64,000 nucleotides of DNA from Phascolarctos cinereus (taxonomy: Eukaryota > Chordata > Mammalia > Diprotodontia > Phascolarctidae), in NCBI RefSeq assembly GCF_002099425.1, contig NW_018344068.1:4698001-4762000 (forward strand), written 5' to 3'. Each line of letters opens with the position of its first letter. Position 1 is the stretch's first letter. The position numbers and the translations under genes were made by a program. Positions 11,413 through 20,977 of this stretch are shown here, piece after piece. The notes under the pieces are model-generated. The model was not told the DNA's origin, searched no databases, and worked only from the letters and a program-made list of their open reading frames with translations.

Positions 11413-11685
11413 AAATTAGAGGTGGTGCAGTGGATAGAGCACTGGGCTTGGAGTCAGGAAAACCTGAGTTCCAATACGTCCCTCAGACATTTACTAGCTG
11501 TGTGACCCTGGGCAAGTAACTTAACTGTTGTTTGCCTCAGTTCCATCAATTGTAAAATGGGGTTAATAATAACACAACACCTATCCCCTGTGGTTACTCT
11601 GAGGATCAAATGAGATTATATTAGTAAAGTGTTTGGTATATTAGTAAAGTTAGGCTCTTAATAAACTCTTATTTCCTTCCTTCCT
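11412..11685 (+). mobile_element. CORE-SINE, nearly full length
   Basis: The tRNA-like head 'gcagtggatagagcactggg' is followed by 'tagctgtgtgaccctgggca', the CORE 'gtaaaatggggttaataata' and an L2-type tail 'cttaataaactcttattt' ending in a (TTCC) run. Box A- and box B-like motifs of the tRNA head are visible but mutated. Confidence 0.85.
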
Positions 11686-11714
11686 ATATCAATTTTAAAA
11701 AGCATAATTAAATA

Positions 11715-12062
11715 GTTTAGAGGAAAGGATCTGCTGATGTGTAGCCTAGAGGAGACAAGAATTAGGTAACTGTCTTTAAACATCTGAAGGATTGTCATAA
11801 ACACAAAGGATAATAAATTTTGTTTGATCCCAGAAGACAGAACTAGGTAGGAGTCAGACAGTAGGGGGACAGATCTTAGCTAAATATATGGAAAACCTTT
11901 TTGACAATGAGAGCTGTCCAACAATGAAACAGTCTGCCTCCTTTGGTGGTGAGTTCCCCCTCACTGAGAATGCTCAAGCAGAAGCAGGGTACTCACTTGT
12001 CAGGGATGTTGTAGTGGGAACGACTGAAAGAGATGTATGAGAGAATAAGATTCTATGATTAG
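11715..12062 (+). mobile_element. L3/CR1 LINE 3' end
   Basis: Sense-strand L3 3' region: 'aactgtctttaaacatctga', 'gaagacagaactaggtagga', 'gagctgtccaacaatgaaac' and 'cttgtcagggatgttgtag'. It lacks the coding part and ends with 'aagattctatgatt'. Confidence 0.85.
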
Positions 12063-12149
12063 GAGTTGCTTGACCAACTTCATAGTCCCTATTAAGTTTT
12101 GCTATTCTAGGGAGACCTGGAGTCTCTATTTCTCAAGATTTTGTGATAC

Positions 12150-12275
12150 TTTGCACAGTTCAATTCTACTCATCGTTATTTTCTATCTCCTATATTTTCT
12201 ATCCTGCTGTGCCTGGCCTGCAGTAGCTTCTCAACAATGTTTGACAAATGAATGAATAATTGAATAAAGAATGAT
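12150..12275 (+). mobile_element. L2 LINE 3' end, diverged
   Basis: 'tgtgcctggcctgcagtagc' followed by 'tctcaacaatgtttgacaaa' and 'tgaatgaataattgaat' follows the L2 terminus. About 25 per cent of positions differ. Confidence 0.6.
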
Positions 12276-12654
12276 TTAATTGCCCTTGGCAAAATTATGA
12301 AGTTGGTGATATTTGTCTTTGGAGGCTTTAGCCTCTCCTTTCTGGGCCCCCTTTTCCTTTCCTCTGTGATGTATGCACTCTGTTTCCAGGAGTCCATTTC
12401 CTGGCTTCTCTCTTTTCCTTCCCTTGTATTTCAGATTAGATCAATTGCTGTTCCATTGAGCCCCTGAGCGCCTTCTCCTAAGGGGCTCACAGCTAAAGCC
12501 TCATCAGAGAGGCAGCCTGGAGTCAAAAGACCCAACTCCCCATCCTCGGTACAATGTTCCCTGGTCATGATAGTAGGGGTATGTCTCTCAATCTCTCCAG
12601 GGAGGAAACTGGCCCACAAAGATGATGCTATTTGCTTTATGATGCAAAACTAAA
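12276..12654. other. unassigned DNA
   Basis: Contains GC-rich 'gcccctgagcgccttctcct' but no CpG island or exon. No repeat recognised. Confidence 0.4.
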
Positions 12655-12730
12655 GTTTGTGACTAAAATTTGAACCCAGGTTTTCTATCTCAAAACCCAC
12701 TGTTTTTGTCATGCTACCTCCTCCATTCAG
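12655..12730 (-). mobile_element. MIR-type SINE head fragment
   Basis: Antisense head: 'tttgaacccaggttttctat' and 'ttttgtcatgctacctcctc'. Only the tRNA-like end remains. Confidence 0.55.
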
Positions 12731-12821
12731 AAAGAATGCTGATGCTGCTTCCCATTAGGGACATGTGTTTTCATCGGTCAAGTTAGATCTGCTTTCTTTG
12801 GACATGGTACCACGTGAGAGT

Positions 12822-12958
12822 CTGAGTCAAACTGAGAGGTCGAGATTCAAGTCCTGACCCTGTTGCTAACTCATTGTATGTCACTGGGCAAGCAAGTTCT
12901 CCTCTCTGGACTCCTTCATTCCCTTGTCTGTAAAATGTGAGGTTTGGGCCAGATGTCT
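12822..12958 (+). mobile_element. CORE-SINE 1 of a cluster
   Basis: Contains 'ttgctaactcattgtatgtc' and 'cccttgtctgtaaaatgtga', then a cut-off L3-type tail 'gtttgggccagatgtct'. The next SINE begins within 5 bp. Confidence 0.75.
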
Positions 12959-12959
12959 T

Positions 12960-13135
12960 TGAATTCTACCTCTGACGTTCATTAGCTGTGTGACCCTGTG
13001 CAAATCACTTATACTTTCTGGGCCTCGTGTTCATCATCTCCAGAATGATGGTGTTGGAGCTGATGATCTCAACTGCCCCTTCTAGCACTAAATTTATGAC
13101 TCTATGATCCTATGACCTTTAAGATCCATTAGGAC
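12960..13135 (+). mobile_element. CORE-SINE 2 of a cluster
   Basis: Starts inside the CORE-proximal head ('cattagctgtgtgaccctgt'), so its own tRNA part is missing. It ends with the L3-type tail 'cttctagcactaaatttatg' and a duplicated 'tctatgatcctatg'. Confidence 0.75.
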
Positions 13136-13154
13136 TCTGAAAGTCTATATTCAA

Positions 13155-13436
13155 AGGCAGCCCAGCAGAGTGGATTGAAAGAAGGCTTCAGAATCAGGAA
13201 GGTCTGGGTTCAAATCTTGCTTCTCACATATTGGCTATGTGAAACTGGTCAAGTCACTCAGCCTCTAAGTGGCTCGTAAACTCTCTAGGACTATAAGATG
13301 CACAAGCATTGAGAGAGATGATCTCTTCATCAAGAGTTCCCTATATTAATGAAATCATCAGTCTGATAAAAATGAAAAAAACCCCATATTCTAAGGTCCC
13401 TTCTGGCTCTAACATTCCATGAGTCTATGACTCTAT
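13155..13436 (+). mobile_element. CORE-SINE 3, with distinct middle
   Basis: The head 'ggttcaaatcttgcttctca' is followed by 'ctctctaggactataagatg' and 'ttccctatattaatgaaatc', a middle part not shared by the neighbouring SINEs, and then the L3-type end 'tctaaggtcccttctggctc'. It represents a separate SINE subfamily known from marsupial repeats (family name not assigned). Confidence 0.7.
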
Positions 13437-13487
13437 ACCTCTTAGACTCCTGATACCTGCTGTTAATTCATGCTCAGAGTAGAAGCT

Positions 13488-13682
13488 GGTTGTGGTATAG
13501 TGTAAAGAGTGCCATCTCTAGAGCCTGAGGATACAAGTTCAAATTCTACCTTTGGATGAGTAAATTAGCCTCACTGAATCTGAGACTCCTCATCTGGAGA
13601 AACAAAACAAAAAAAGAAGATATGGGCAGAGATGACCTCTGAGGTCTCTGATAGCCTGCTTTATGTCTATGATCCTTGGTCC
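13488..13682 (+). mobile_element. CORE-SINE 4 of a cluster
   Basis: 'tggtatagtgtaaagagtgc' marks the head, 'gagactcctcatctggagaa' the CORE, and 'gatgacctctgaggtctctg' the L3-type tail. An A-rich insertion interrupts the CORE-tail junction. Confidence 0.75.
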
Positions 13683-13799
13683 ACTCTTAAAATGTAAATG
13701 CCTCTGGGAGAGATCTTGCAAGAAAGCAATTATAACCACTGATATCTTAGTGCGAAGTTTTGTAATGAGAACACACGTTTAAGTAGCATTTTATAATAT

Positions 13800-13935
13800 A
13801 AAGATTATCTACCCTCCTGATGAAAGGACAGAGCCTGTAGGACTAGTTATACTGCTATGAACAGCCAAGATATGAGTTCAGATCTTTTGACATCAAGTCC
13901 AGTGATCAGTTCCCCTATACCACACTATTTGGGTG
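13800..13935 (-). mobile_element. degraded MIR-type SINE
   Basis: Antisense signals 'atatgagttcagatcttttg' and 'cagttcccctataccacact' resemble a MIR head; the CORE is barely visible. Confidence 0.45.
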
Positions 13936-14259
13936 TTGGAGAAGATTGACACAAGTAATTGTTCATAGCTATATTTATAAATTATTGGACATAGAAAGTA
14001 CTTACATCTGAGCCCACTGAGATTCCGAGCCTGCTGAACCCTTTTGTTTTCTCCCATTATACTACCCTCCACACACCACCTATGACTTACCCCACTACCG
14101 TGGTGGAGGAGAGTCCTTCAGTAAGGATCAGGGCTCACTCCTTTATGCTGATGGTATACCACTGCCCTTCTGCTATTGGCCCCTGCCGCAGACCTTCTCA
14201 CTCATCCCTGTCCTCAGCTCTGTCTTGCTGCTCGCAGAAGATAGTGCTTGCTCTTCACC
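13936..14259. other. unassigned DNA
   Basis: No repeat or gene assigned. A plus-strand frame (14082-14318) crosses into the adjacent DNA transposon and is therefore not a conserved gene. Confidence 0.4.
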
Positions 14260-14267
14260 TTCTGAAC

Positions 14268-14506
14268 CAAGAGTTCTTAAGTTGTGGCTCCATGGGTCCC
14301 CCAAGAATCTGTGGATAGATTTTGGGAGGCATGTTCTTGAGTGGGAGGAAATCATATCTTCATTTTTGCTCACCTCTATCTGAAATTTAATATTAACTTC
14401 AATTATGATTTAAAAGAAAGTAAAAAAAAATATTTTCAGAGAGGGTCCATTGACTTCATGGTACTGCCAAGGGGGTCCTTTATGTTAAAAGGGTTAGGAA
14501 CTCCAG
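14268..14506 (+). mobile_element. hAT-Charlie-type MITE with terminal repeats
   Basis: Ends 'caagagttcttaag' and 'gggttaggaactccag' are imperfect inverted repeats. Inside are 'gctccatgggtcccccaaga' and 'gccaagggggtcctttatgt', typical of an old mammalian nonautonomous hAT family. The 8-bp flanks ttctgaac (14260-14267) and ctctaaag (14507-14514) match at five of eight positions and fit the nTCTnnAn target preference of Charlie elements. It has no transposase. Confidence 0.7.
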
Positions 14507-14514
14507 CTCTAAAG

Positions 14515-14865
14515 GGATTAGACTGTTAGTGTCCCATCAGACACTGTTTCAGCTTTTTAATTCCCCAAACACTTGAATCCCTCAGGGCCATTTACACTTT
14601 CCCCAGTTTTCCAGTGTTTACCTCATTCCCATCAACCCTAGCTGAATCACAGTGTTTTTGGGGAAACACCACTACCTCTTTTTCTCCCTTTTCCCACTTA
14701 CACACTTGCCTGTCTGATTCCCATCATCTCTCAGGACCACTGGTCCAGGGCAGGGAAATTATCCTAGGTTGCTTTTTGAAGAAGGGAGGAGGAAGGATCA
14801 GAATGAATGATTGCTCCCTGCCAGGTATCTGTGACTCAGAGGATCATTCAGCATACCTATCTGGG
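14515..14865. other. unassigned DNA
   Basis: A 97-codon plus-strand frame (14614-14907) runs into a SINE and shows no recognised domain. No repeat name can be given. Confidence 0.4.
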
Positions 14866-15062
14866 TTCATGAGATTTAGGGCTGGAAGGAACTTTGACAG
14901 ATCATGAAGCCTAACTCTCTCAGCATATAAGACTAAGGACCAGAGAGGGGCAGCTGCTTGCTAAGAGGTAGTTAACACATGGTAAGTAGTGGAGGCTGGT
15001 TTGGATCATCAGTGATCAGACTTTCAATCCTGTGCATCTCCTACTACAGTGCCCTGCCTCAG
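14866..15062 (-). mobile_element. CORE-SINE with L3-like tail
   Basis: Antisense order: tail 'gatttagggctggaaggaac', CORE 'aaggaccagagaggggcagc', then the head up to 'ctactacagtgccctgcc'. Nearly full length but diverged. Confidence 0.7.
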
Positions 15063-15374
15063 GGAAGCACTAGGGAGGGTTTAGAGCAGAACTACTCCTT
15101 ACCAAAGGTTGTTGGGATTCTTTCTCTGGAGACTTTTTCATAGCAGGGGTAATTCTCTGAAATGGGTTAGGTTAGTTAGGGAATTGGGGAGGAGAACGGT
15201 AAGGAAGCTGTGCTCATTTAAAGAGCTTTGATTCCCAGACCAGAGCCCACTAGGGGGAGAACCTTCTGCTTTGATCCCCTTCCCAGGCTGATGGTTAGTC
15301 TTGGAAACTCTCTTCCTCTTTCTATGAAAAACTTAAAAGTGGTAGCTCCCCCTTGAGATCTCTCACAAAACATT
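15063..15374. other. unassigned DNA
   Basis: No family recognised; 'ttttcatagcaggggtaatt' hints at a decayed L3 tail but is not convincing. Confidence 0.35.
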
Positions 15375-15560
15375 CAGCTTCTCCTTTGCATGTTTCATGT
15401 TATATTTTGTATGATGGGTATTTGTATACATGCTATCTCTTGAAACTAGCCTGTAAGCTCCTTGAGAAAAGAAACCTGGTTTTGTTCACCCCTATAGTCC
15501 CACTTAGGGCAGAGAGCTGCACATAATAGCAGGTATTTAATAAGTTTATTCTGACACTAG
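15375..15560 (+). mobile_element. L2 LINE 3' end
   Basis: 'gcctgtaagctccttgagaa', 'gcacataatagcaggtattt' and 'aataagtttattctgac' follow the L2 terminus, preceded by its 3' UTR. Confidence 0.75.
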
Positions 15561-15974
15561 TCTACAAGTAAGGGGAGAACTGGATTAGTCATGGACGTCT
15601 CCCATCTTAAACACATCAATTCAACTCGAACCCACTATTTGAAATATACTATGATGGATTCTGGGCATACAGGCATAGAGGGGGGTCCTGCTTTCAGGGA
15701 ACTTAATTATACTAGTGGAAAGCTGATATTTGAAACTAACCCCTCTCTCTTGGCCCCTTCAGCCTCTAAAATCCCCTGGCATTCTGATTCAGTTCAGAAA
15801 ATATATCAGAGATTATTTTTCACTTTATGAAAAATCCTCCATCTTGGAAATTTTTTTTTCAGAAGAACTAATTTTAGGATTCCTCAAGGAAACATTGCAG
15901 TAGTCCAGAAAATAATTATTTTTCTTTGTTTTCCACTATTTACAATCACTGTGTCTAGAGAAATGGGTCTTCTT
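15561..15974. other. unassigned DNA
   Basis: Contains a 79-codon frame (15591-15830) without recognisable features. It may be single-copy DNA. Confidence 0.4.
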
Positions 15975-16345
15975 AATGTTCTTCATTTGCTATATTTCAT
16001 TTCCCATCTTTGTACTTTTGTGCTGACTGTCTCCTATGCCTATAATACCCTCCCTTCTCACCTCTATCTCAAAGAATCTCTCCTTTCCCTCAAGACTCTG
16101 CTTAAGTGCCACCTTCTACGTAGCCTTTCCTGATACTCCCAACTGCTTGTGCTTTCAAAATCACCTTGAATCTACACATATGTTGTACCTTTTTATGAAC
16201 ATGTTTGTTCCCCCTGGCTAGATTGCTGGCTCACTGAAGGCAAGAACTGCTTCTCTCTTGCCTTTATGTACTGAGTCTAGCAGAGATTGCCTGGCGCAAA
16301 GTAGGTGCTTAGTAAGTACTTACTGATTGATTAATTCCAAGTCCA
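15975..16345 (+). mobile_element. L2 LINE 3' end, about 370 bp
   Basis: Sense L2 from the end of ORF2 ('ccctcaagactctgcttaag', 'gcctttcctgatactcccaa') through 'tggctcactgaaggcaagaa' to 'ggtgcttagtaagtacttac'. The C-terminal coding part is decayed. Confidence 0.85.
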
Positions 16346-17545
16346 TCCTTTCTGACAATGGGCTATCTGTTTTATGGAGTTGCCCAAAATCTAGCCTGCT
16401 ACCCTCACCCTTTTCTGGAACTCCCTTTTACCTTTCCTGGAAACTTTCATTTGCCATGAAACCTTAATGATCTGTGACTCTTGCCTAAGACATGAGGGGT
16501 GGTAAATGAATTATATGCAGCCCATGGAGACTCCTTCCCTCCTTGAGGAAAGATATGCCCTTCTTCCCAATGAAGACACACTGCTGTTGTGTGGGGCAGT
16601 GCAGTTGTCCCACACTGAAGAATCGGATGGAGAATTTAGCATGACCTGGGCTGTAGGCAAGCAGAAAGGCTCCCTTCCTCTTCATGCCCTGCATAAAGAA
16701 CCATGTTCATTGTGCTCCTTGAAGAAATCTGGTTGTAGTCCTGGTGAATATGACACTAGTATAGCTTCACCTTCTTTTTCTTGCTCCACCGTCGCAAAAC
16801 TAATCCCCTTAGCTTGTGTAAAATAAAACATAAAAACAATGACAACAATAAAAGGTTTATTGCTTTTAGCATTATTGTTTGGTTTGCTTCCTTGGTGGCA
16901 ATATCTAAGGCTCCAAAAAGCAGTGGCAGGGGGTGGGAATGGACATCTCACTCCCCAATTTCACTGTAAACATGATTTGATGCACACACATTTTGTTTAC
17001 CTCCAACTTTTCCTGGCACTCTGTTACGGCAAAAGCACTGCACATGGATAATTCAGATGATCAAACAAAACCTGTCTGGTTTAGTTTTTTTTTAAAGATA
17101 GATTTGGCACCCATGTGGTCCAGATGGGCTATCTTCCTTGTGATCCAATTCCCTACATTAATCCATTTTGCCTGTGTAGACCAAGCCAGAAAGACCTCAG
17201 GTCCCATGGGGCTGCCATCCCCAAGAAGATTTTTCAATGGATTCTTTGAGAGATGTACCTTTTCAAAAGCAATTTGGGATTCCACCTGCAGGGCCCTGCT
17301 CATTTTTTTGATAGACTGGGTGCTTGTGGATGTCAGAGAGACTCAGTGTTCTTTGAAAAAAAAAGTATTTAATTACCCATGACTTTTATTAACATGCACT
17401 GCTAACTGAATAAGTTACTGGAAGTAATTAAGCAGATTTTTGAGCCAGAAAGATCATTAAAGAAAAACAAACTAGCCTGGTGAATTAAATGACATGGGAT
17501 TGGAGAAGAGTTCCAGGGTATCAGGTACCTGGGTAGTATTCTTGA
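16346..17545. other. 1.2 kb without recognised repeats
   Basis: The longest repeat-free block of the first 30 kb. It includes AT-rich, homeobox-site-like stretches ('gtatttaattacccatgact', 'ggaagtaattaagcagattt') near 17365-17440. Frames at 16506-16826 (+), 16993-17382 (+) and 17061-17303 (-) have no known domain and are not flanked by clear splice sites. It could be a conserved non-coding region; this is inferred only from the lack of repeats and the base pattern. Confidence 0.45.
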
Positions 17546-17549
17546 GTAG

Positions 17550-17735
17550 TATCTACCAATTAATTGATAAGTACTTATTAAGTGCCTACTGTATTCCATG
17601 CACGGTGCTAGTTACTGGGCTCAGATACAAAAACAAGACAGTATCTTTCCTCAAGGAGACTGCATTCTCTTAGAGTGATATCTATGACTAAATCATCTAG
17701 GACAAGATAGTTGAAAGAAATACAATTTAATTCCA
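17550..17735 (-). mobile_element. L2 LINE 3' end
   Basis: Antisense L2 terminus: 'gtacttattaagtgcctact', 'gcacggtgctagttactggg' and 'tttcctcaaggagactgcat'. The upstream part is lost. Confidence 0.75.
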
Positions 17736-17753
17736 TTCTATGCCATTAATTTC

Positions 17754-17968
17754 TTTTTTTAATATTTTATTTTTTCCAATCACATGTAAAAACAATTTTT
17801 AACAATTGCTCTTTATAATTTTAAGTTCCAAATTTCCTTCTCCTCTCCCCTCATTGAAAAGGCAAGCAATTTGATATAGAATATACATGGGCAGTCATGC
17901 AAAACATTTCCATATTAGTCATGTTGTGAAAGAAAACACAAACCAAAAAATGAAGTTAAAAAAGTATT
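17754..17968 (-). mobile_element. L1 3' end with target duplication
   Basis: Severely 5'-truncated L1 (only about 215 bp of 3' UTR). The A-rich tail reads as 'ttttttaatattttattttt' at the left edge. Flanks atgccattaatttc (17740-17753) and atgccaattaatttc (17969-17983) are a near-perfect target-site duplication. It landed between two antisense L2 pieces. Confidence 0.85.
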
Positions 17969-17983
17969 ATGCCAATTAATTTC

Positions 17984-18245
17984 GACAAACATTTATTATG
18001 TGCCTACTGCGGAAAGACTAAAGGGTAGAGGTCTCAACACTTCTGGCAATCACCATTTAAGAGGAAAGGATACAAGTAATATAAATAACTGTGACCCATA
18101 ATCCATGGAACTTACATAAGAGAGATGCAAACCAAGAGCTCAGGACTGGGTGTGGGGAGAGCGGTTGTGAGTCAAAGGGATGAAGAAAGGCTTCATAAAG
18201 GAGATGGCATTTGAGCTGGGCTTAGCAGGACTTTACTCTGAGGGA
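17984..18245 (-). mobile_element. L2 LINE 3' region
   Basis: Begins with 'gacaaacatttattatgtgc', the reverse of the L2 end, and continues to 'aaggagatggcatttgagct', the reverse of the ORF2 C-terminal region. The section between them is shortened. Confidence 0.65.
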
Positions 18246-18344
18246 GCCCCCAGAGCTTAGGGCGTTGTTTATTGATCCCCTTCCCTCTCTGAAGCTTGAA
18301 ATCCAGGGTAACATGAACCACAAACAAACCTAGTATTAAGTGTA

Positions 18345-18545
18345 GTGAGAGGCAGCAGTGGAAAATACACAGGACCTGGAGTTACAGGACTTGCATTAAA
18401 AATGTTATCTCTGTCTCTTCCTACCAGTGCAAACTTAGGCAAGTCACAACCTCTTTGGACCTTAGTTTCCTCATCGGTTAAGTAAGATGGTTAAACTATG
18501 CGGCCTATAAAGTCTCTTTTGGATTTCACTCTATGATCCTATGAA
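18345..18545 (+). mobile_element. CORE-SINE with L3-like tail
   Basis: 'gaggcagcagtggaaaatac' (head), 'cttaggcaagtcacaacctc', 'cttagtttcctcatcggtta' and the tail 'ggatttcactctatgatcct'. Essentially full length. Confidence 0.8.
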
Positions 18546-18660
18546 ATCACTAGGTGTTTTTGAGCCTCATTTTCCCTTTCTGTAAAATGGGAGAAACAGT
18601 ACTCAAATGACTGACCTCCTTAGGTTTGTGGGCAAGGTGGTTTGTAAAGTATCATGATGA
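18546..18660 (+). mobile_element. MIR-type SINE 3' half
   Basis: 'gagcctcattttccctttct' and 'gtaaaatgggagaaacagta' followed by 'ggtttgtaaagtatcatgat' fit the CORE and an L2-type tail. It directly abuts the preceding SINE. Confidence 0.65.
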
Positions 18661-19055
18661 AAGCAGGTCAGACAGTCTGCCTTCTAGATCTGAGGGAGCT
18701 GAATACCGGGGACAAGGGAGAGAGAATTAAAGCCTGGGTATTTGAGATAACATTTCCCCTCGAGTAGGCCTCACTTAGGAAGTCAGTTCAAGAATGATTT
18801 TGATCATTATTTTATCATTAACCTCCTTCCACTGGATAATCAACCTCTTGGTGCTGACGTTTGGGTTGGAAATGTCAGCAGGGAGTAATGTTCCAGGAGA
18901 GAGAACACGTCCTGTCCAAATTAAATTGTGAGAATTAAACATTGTTTCTTGCCAATGATTGCAAAACAACTAACTCTACCCACACCAGATTTAGGCATCA
19001 GGGGCCTTACCTGAATAAATCCTGAGTTACTATTGACAGAGAGAATTAGAGAAAA
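18661..19055. other. unassigned DNA
   Basis: Includes 'ttggtgctgacgtttgggtt' and 'ccaaattaaattgtgagaat'; no repeat family or gene identified. Candidate single-copy DNA. Confidence 0.4.
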
Positions 19056-19059
19056 AAAG

Positions 19060-19180
19060 AAGGGGATTTGGAGAGAGAACATATGGGTTGTGGTCCAAGC
19101 TCTTATATTTATTATCTATGGGACCTTGAAGACGTCACTTCAATCCAATGACCTTCACTTTTTGTAAAAATCAATATTCG
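19060..19180 (+). mobile_element. degraded MIR-type SINE
   Basis: 'ttatctatgggaccttgaag' followed by 'cttcaatccaatgaccttca' is a mutated CORE-SINE centre. The tail is cut by the L1 that follows. Confidence 0.5.
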
Positions 19181-19184
19181 TTGC

Positions 19185-19800
19185 TATCTTTGGTTTTTAC
19201 ATTACCTACACTTATCCCTGAATTCTTCCTTCTCACTTTTCCCAAAGAGCCATCCCACATAACAAAGAATTTTTAAAAGAAAAATTGGAAAAAGAGATAA
19301 GTAAAACTGATCAATATATTGAAGAAATAGGACAATGTTGCATATCTAGCCCCTAACGACCGCCTCCGCAAAGGAATTGGAGAGGAAAGTGTCTTCTCAT
19401 ATCTCTTGTTTGGGACCATGCTTGGTTTTTGAAGTTTTGCAACATTCATTATCAATTGTTTCGTGGTGGTTCTTTCCATTTACATTATTGCAGTCATTGC
19501 ATATGCTGTTTTTTCTTGGCTCTGCTTACTTCACTATGCATCAGCTCATGTAAATCTTTCCATGCTCCCCTTTATATATCATGTTTATAATTTCTTCTGA
19601 CACATAATATTCCATTACGTTAATGTAAAACAATCAGTTTAGCCAATCCCCAGTAACTGAGAATCTGCTTTGTTTTCCCTTTTTCTTACCACAATAAGGG
19701 CTGCTGTAAATATTTTGATGTATATATAGCCTCTGTTTTTATCAAGGATTTCTTTAGGAAATGTATCTAGTTGTGGCATATCTGTATCAAAGGTTATGGC
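19185..19800 (-). mobile_element. old L1 3' part
   Basis: Antisense of an older L1 subfamily: 'ttcactatgcatcagctcat', 'gcctctgtttttatcaagga' and 'tgtggcatatctgtatcaaa'. It covers the 3' UTR and the end of ORF2; the rest is missing. Confidence 0.75.
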
Positions 19801-19920
19801 AACTTCAGCCACTTTACCTCAATTTCTTTAGCAAATGGGAACAATGATATTTATACCTCACAGGGACTATTCCAAATACTCCTTTGATTTACACATAGTA
19901 AATATTTGCTGATTGATATT
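19801..19920 (+). mobile_element. MIR-type SINE 3' half
   Basis: 'ttacctcaatttctttagca', 'ggaacaatgatatttatacc' and 'catagtaaatatttgctgat' give CORE plus L2-type tail. The head is absent. Confidence 0.65.
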
Positions 19921-20245
19921 TGCTTGTGCAATTTCTTTTATCTTTCAAAAGTTGATGAAATATTGTCTACTCATCTGCTGGAAAGTGATTCATTCAACCA
20001 AGAATATTTAAAATTTTGAAAATCAACTAAAATTCTGTTGCTGCATGTTTCAAGGAGTAATAGCTCTAAGAGAACCACCTATGGGTTCAGAAACTTTATA
20101 GGAAACTTAAAATCCCTGAAAAGAATATCCAGTTCATTACACAATAATTTTGAAAGAATTATTCATTTCTCCTGTTAGACCACAGGGAACTATACATAAT
20201 AGGATATTTAGCAATTGAAGCTCTGAGGGCAACAGGATATGGTTG
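19921..20245. other. unassigned DNA
   Basis: AT-rich; no repeat, exon or RNA gene recognised. Confidence 0.35.
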
Positions 20246-20251
20246 TTATCT

Positions 20252-20315
20252 TGCCAAAGGCCTTCTTCCTTCCTCTCTCCCTTCCTTCCTTCATTTTTCC
20301 CTTCCTTCCTTCCTT
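20252..20315 (+). repeat. (TTCC)n pyrimidine tract
   Basis: Repeated TTCC with CTCTCT interruptions. It lies at the 3' side of the antisense 7SL copy, where an A-rich tail is expected, and may be an (AAGG)-expanded remnant of that tail. Confidence 0.8.
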
Positions 20316-20546
20316 TCTCTCAGTCTCCCTATTTCACCCAGGCTGGAAGTGCAGGGGCCACTTATAGTCCTGACACCACCACTGATAGGCACAGAAACTG
20401 TGCCTTGCTCTGTTTGTGACCTGCCTTAGGCAGTAAGAGCACCCTATCAGATTTAGCCTGATTGTAGCTAGAATTCCTGAGCTCAAGCAATTCACCAACT
20501 TCAACCTCCCCCAAAGCAGCAATTATATGTATCACCACTCCTGGAC
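20316..20546 (-). pseudogene. 7SL (SRP RNA) retropseudogene
   Basis: The signal recognition particle RNA targets ribosomes to the endoplasmic reticulum; this copy is not functional. The antisense strand matches the reverse of 7SL along its length: the 3' end as 'ttcacccaggctggaagtgc', then 'cactgataggcacagaaact' and 'tgacctgccttaggcagtaa' for the S-domain (reverse of the '...ctgatcagcacggg...cctccttaggcaacctgg' region), and 'ttcctgagctcaagcaattc' plus 'caacctcccccaaagcagca' for the 5' Alu domain. It is about 230 bp against roughly 300 in the real RNA, so internal segments are lost. An Alu-like SINE would lack the S-domain part, so I favour a direct 7SL copy. It probably moved through L1, and it sits beside a SINE tail. 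Confidence 0.8.
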
Positions 20547-20640
20547 CTCTAAGCCTTATTTTCCACATCTCTACAATGAAGGAATTTTACTAAATGAGTT
20601 CAAGGGCCCCCTTTAGCTCTGATGTTCTATGTTCTAAGAA
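20547..20640 (+). mobile_element. CORE-SINE tail
   Basis: 'cctctaagccttattttcca' and 'gggccccctttagctctgat' are CORE and L3-type tail; the head is missing and the 7SL copy sits at that edge, so the 7SL may have inserted into this SINE. Confidence 0.65.
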
Positions 20641-20975
20641 CTCTCCCTGGCCTGAAGTTCTAGGGTTCCCTCAGATTTTACTAGTCTTGTTTCTGTGTGG
20701 TCTTGTCCCATCCCAGCCAAGAGCTGTGGAGACAACAGAAGAGTGTGGAGGAAGAAGGTTTTTGAAATATCAAAGGACTCAGAAGGGGCAGACTGACCTA
20801 TATTTTGTGGTTACAAAAGATGGATTTTCAGCCAATGAACTGACTTATTTATAAGGCAAATCTGTCAGTACATGGAAGTAATGAAAAAGCATTCATTATG
20901 GTCCTTTGTGGCCTTTCTCTGATGACCAAAGTTCCTTTTTTTCAGCTCAGGTGGGCCTTTGGAAAGGACTTATTC
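20641..20975. other. unassigned DNA
   Basis: An 86-codon frame (20594-20854) spans the SINE tail and this sequence, so it is not a gene. No repeat recognised. Confidence 0.4.
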
Positions 20976-20977
20976 TT

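Noticed and set aside
16506-16826. 106-codon plus-strand frame in the repeat-free block
   Set aside because: No domain or conserved motif; overlapping frames of similar length exist on both strands.
20316-20546. Alu-like SINE
   Set aside because: The copy includes the 7SL S-domain, which Alu-type SINEs lack; a 7SL pseudogene is the simpler reading.
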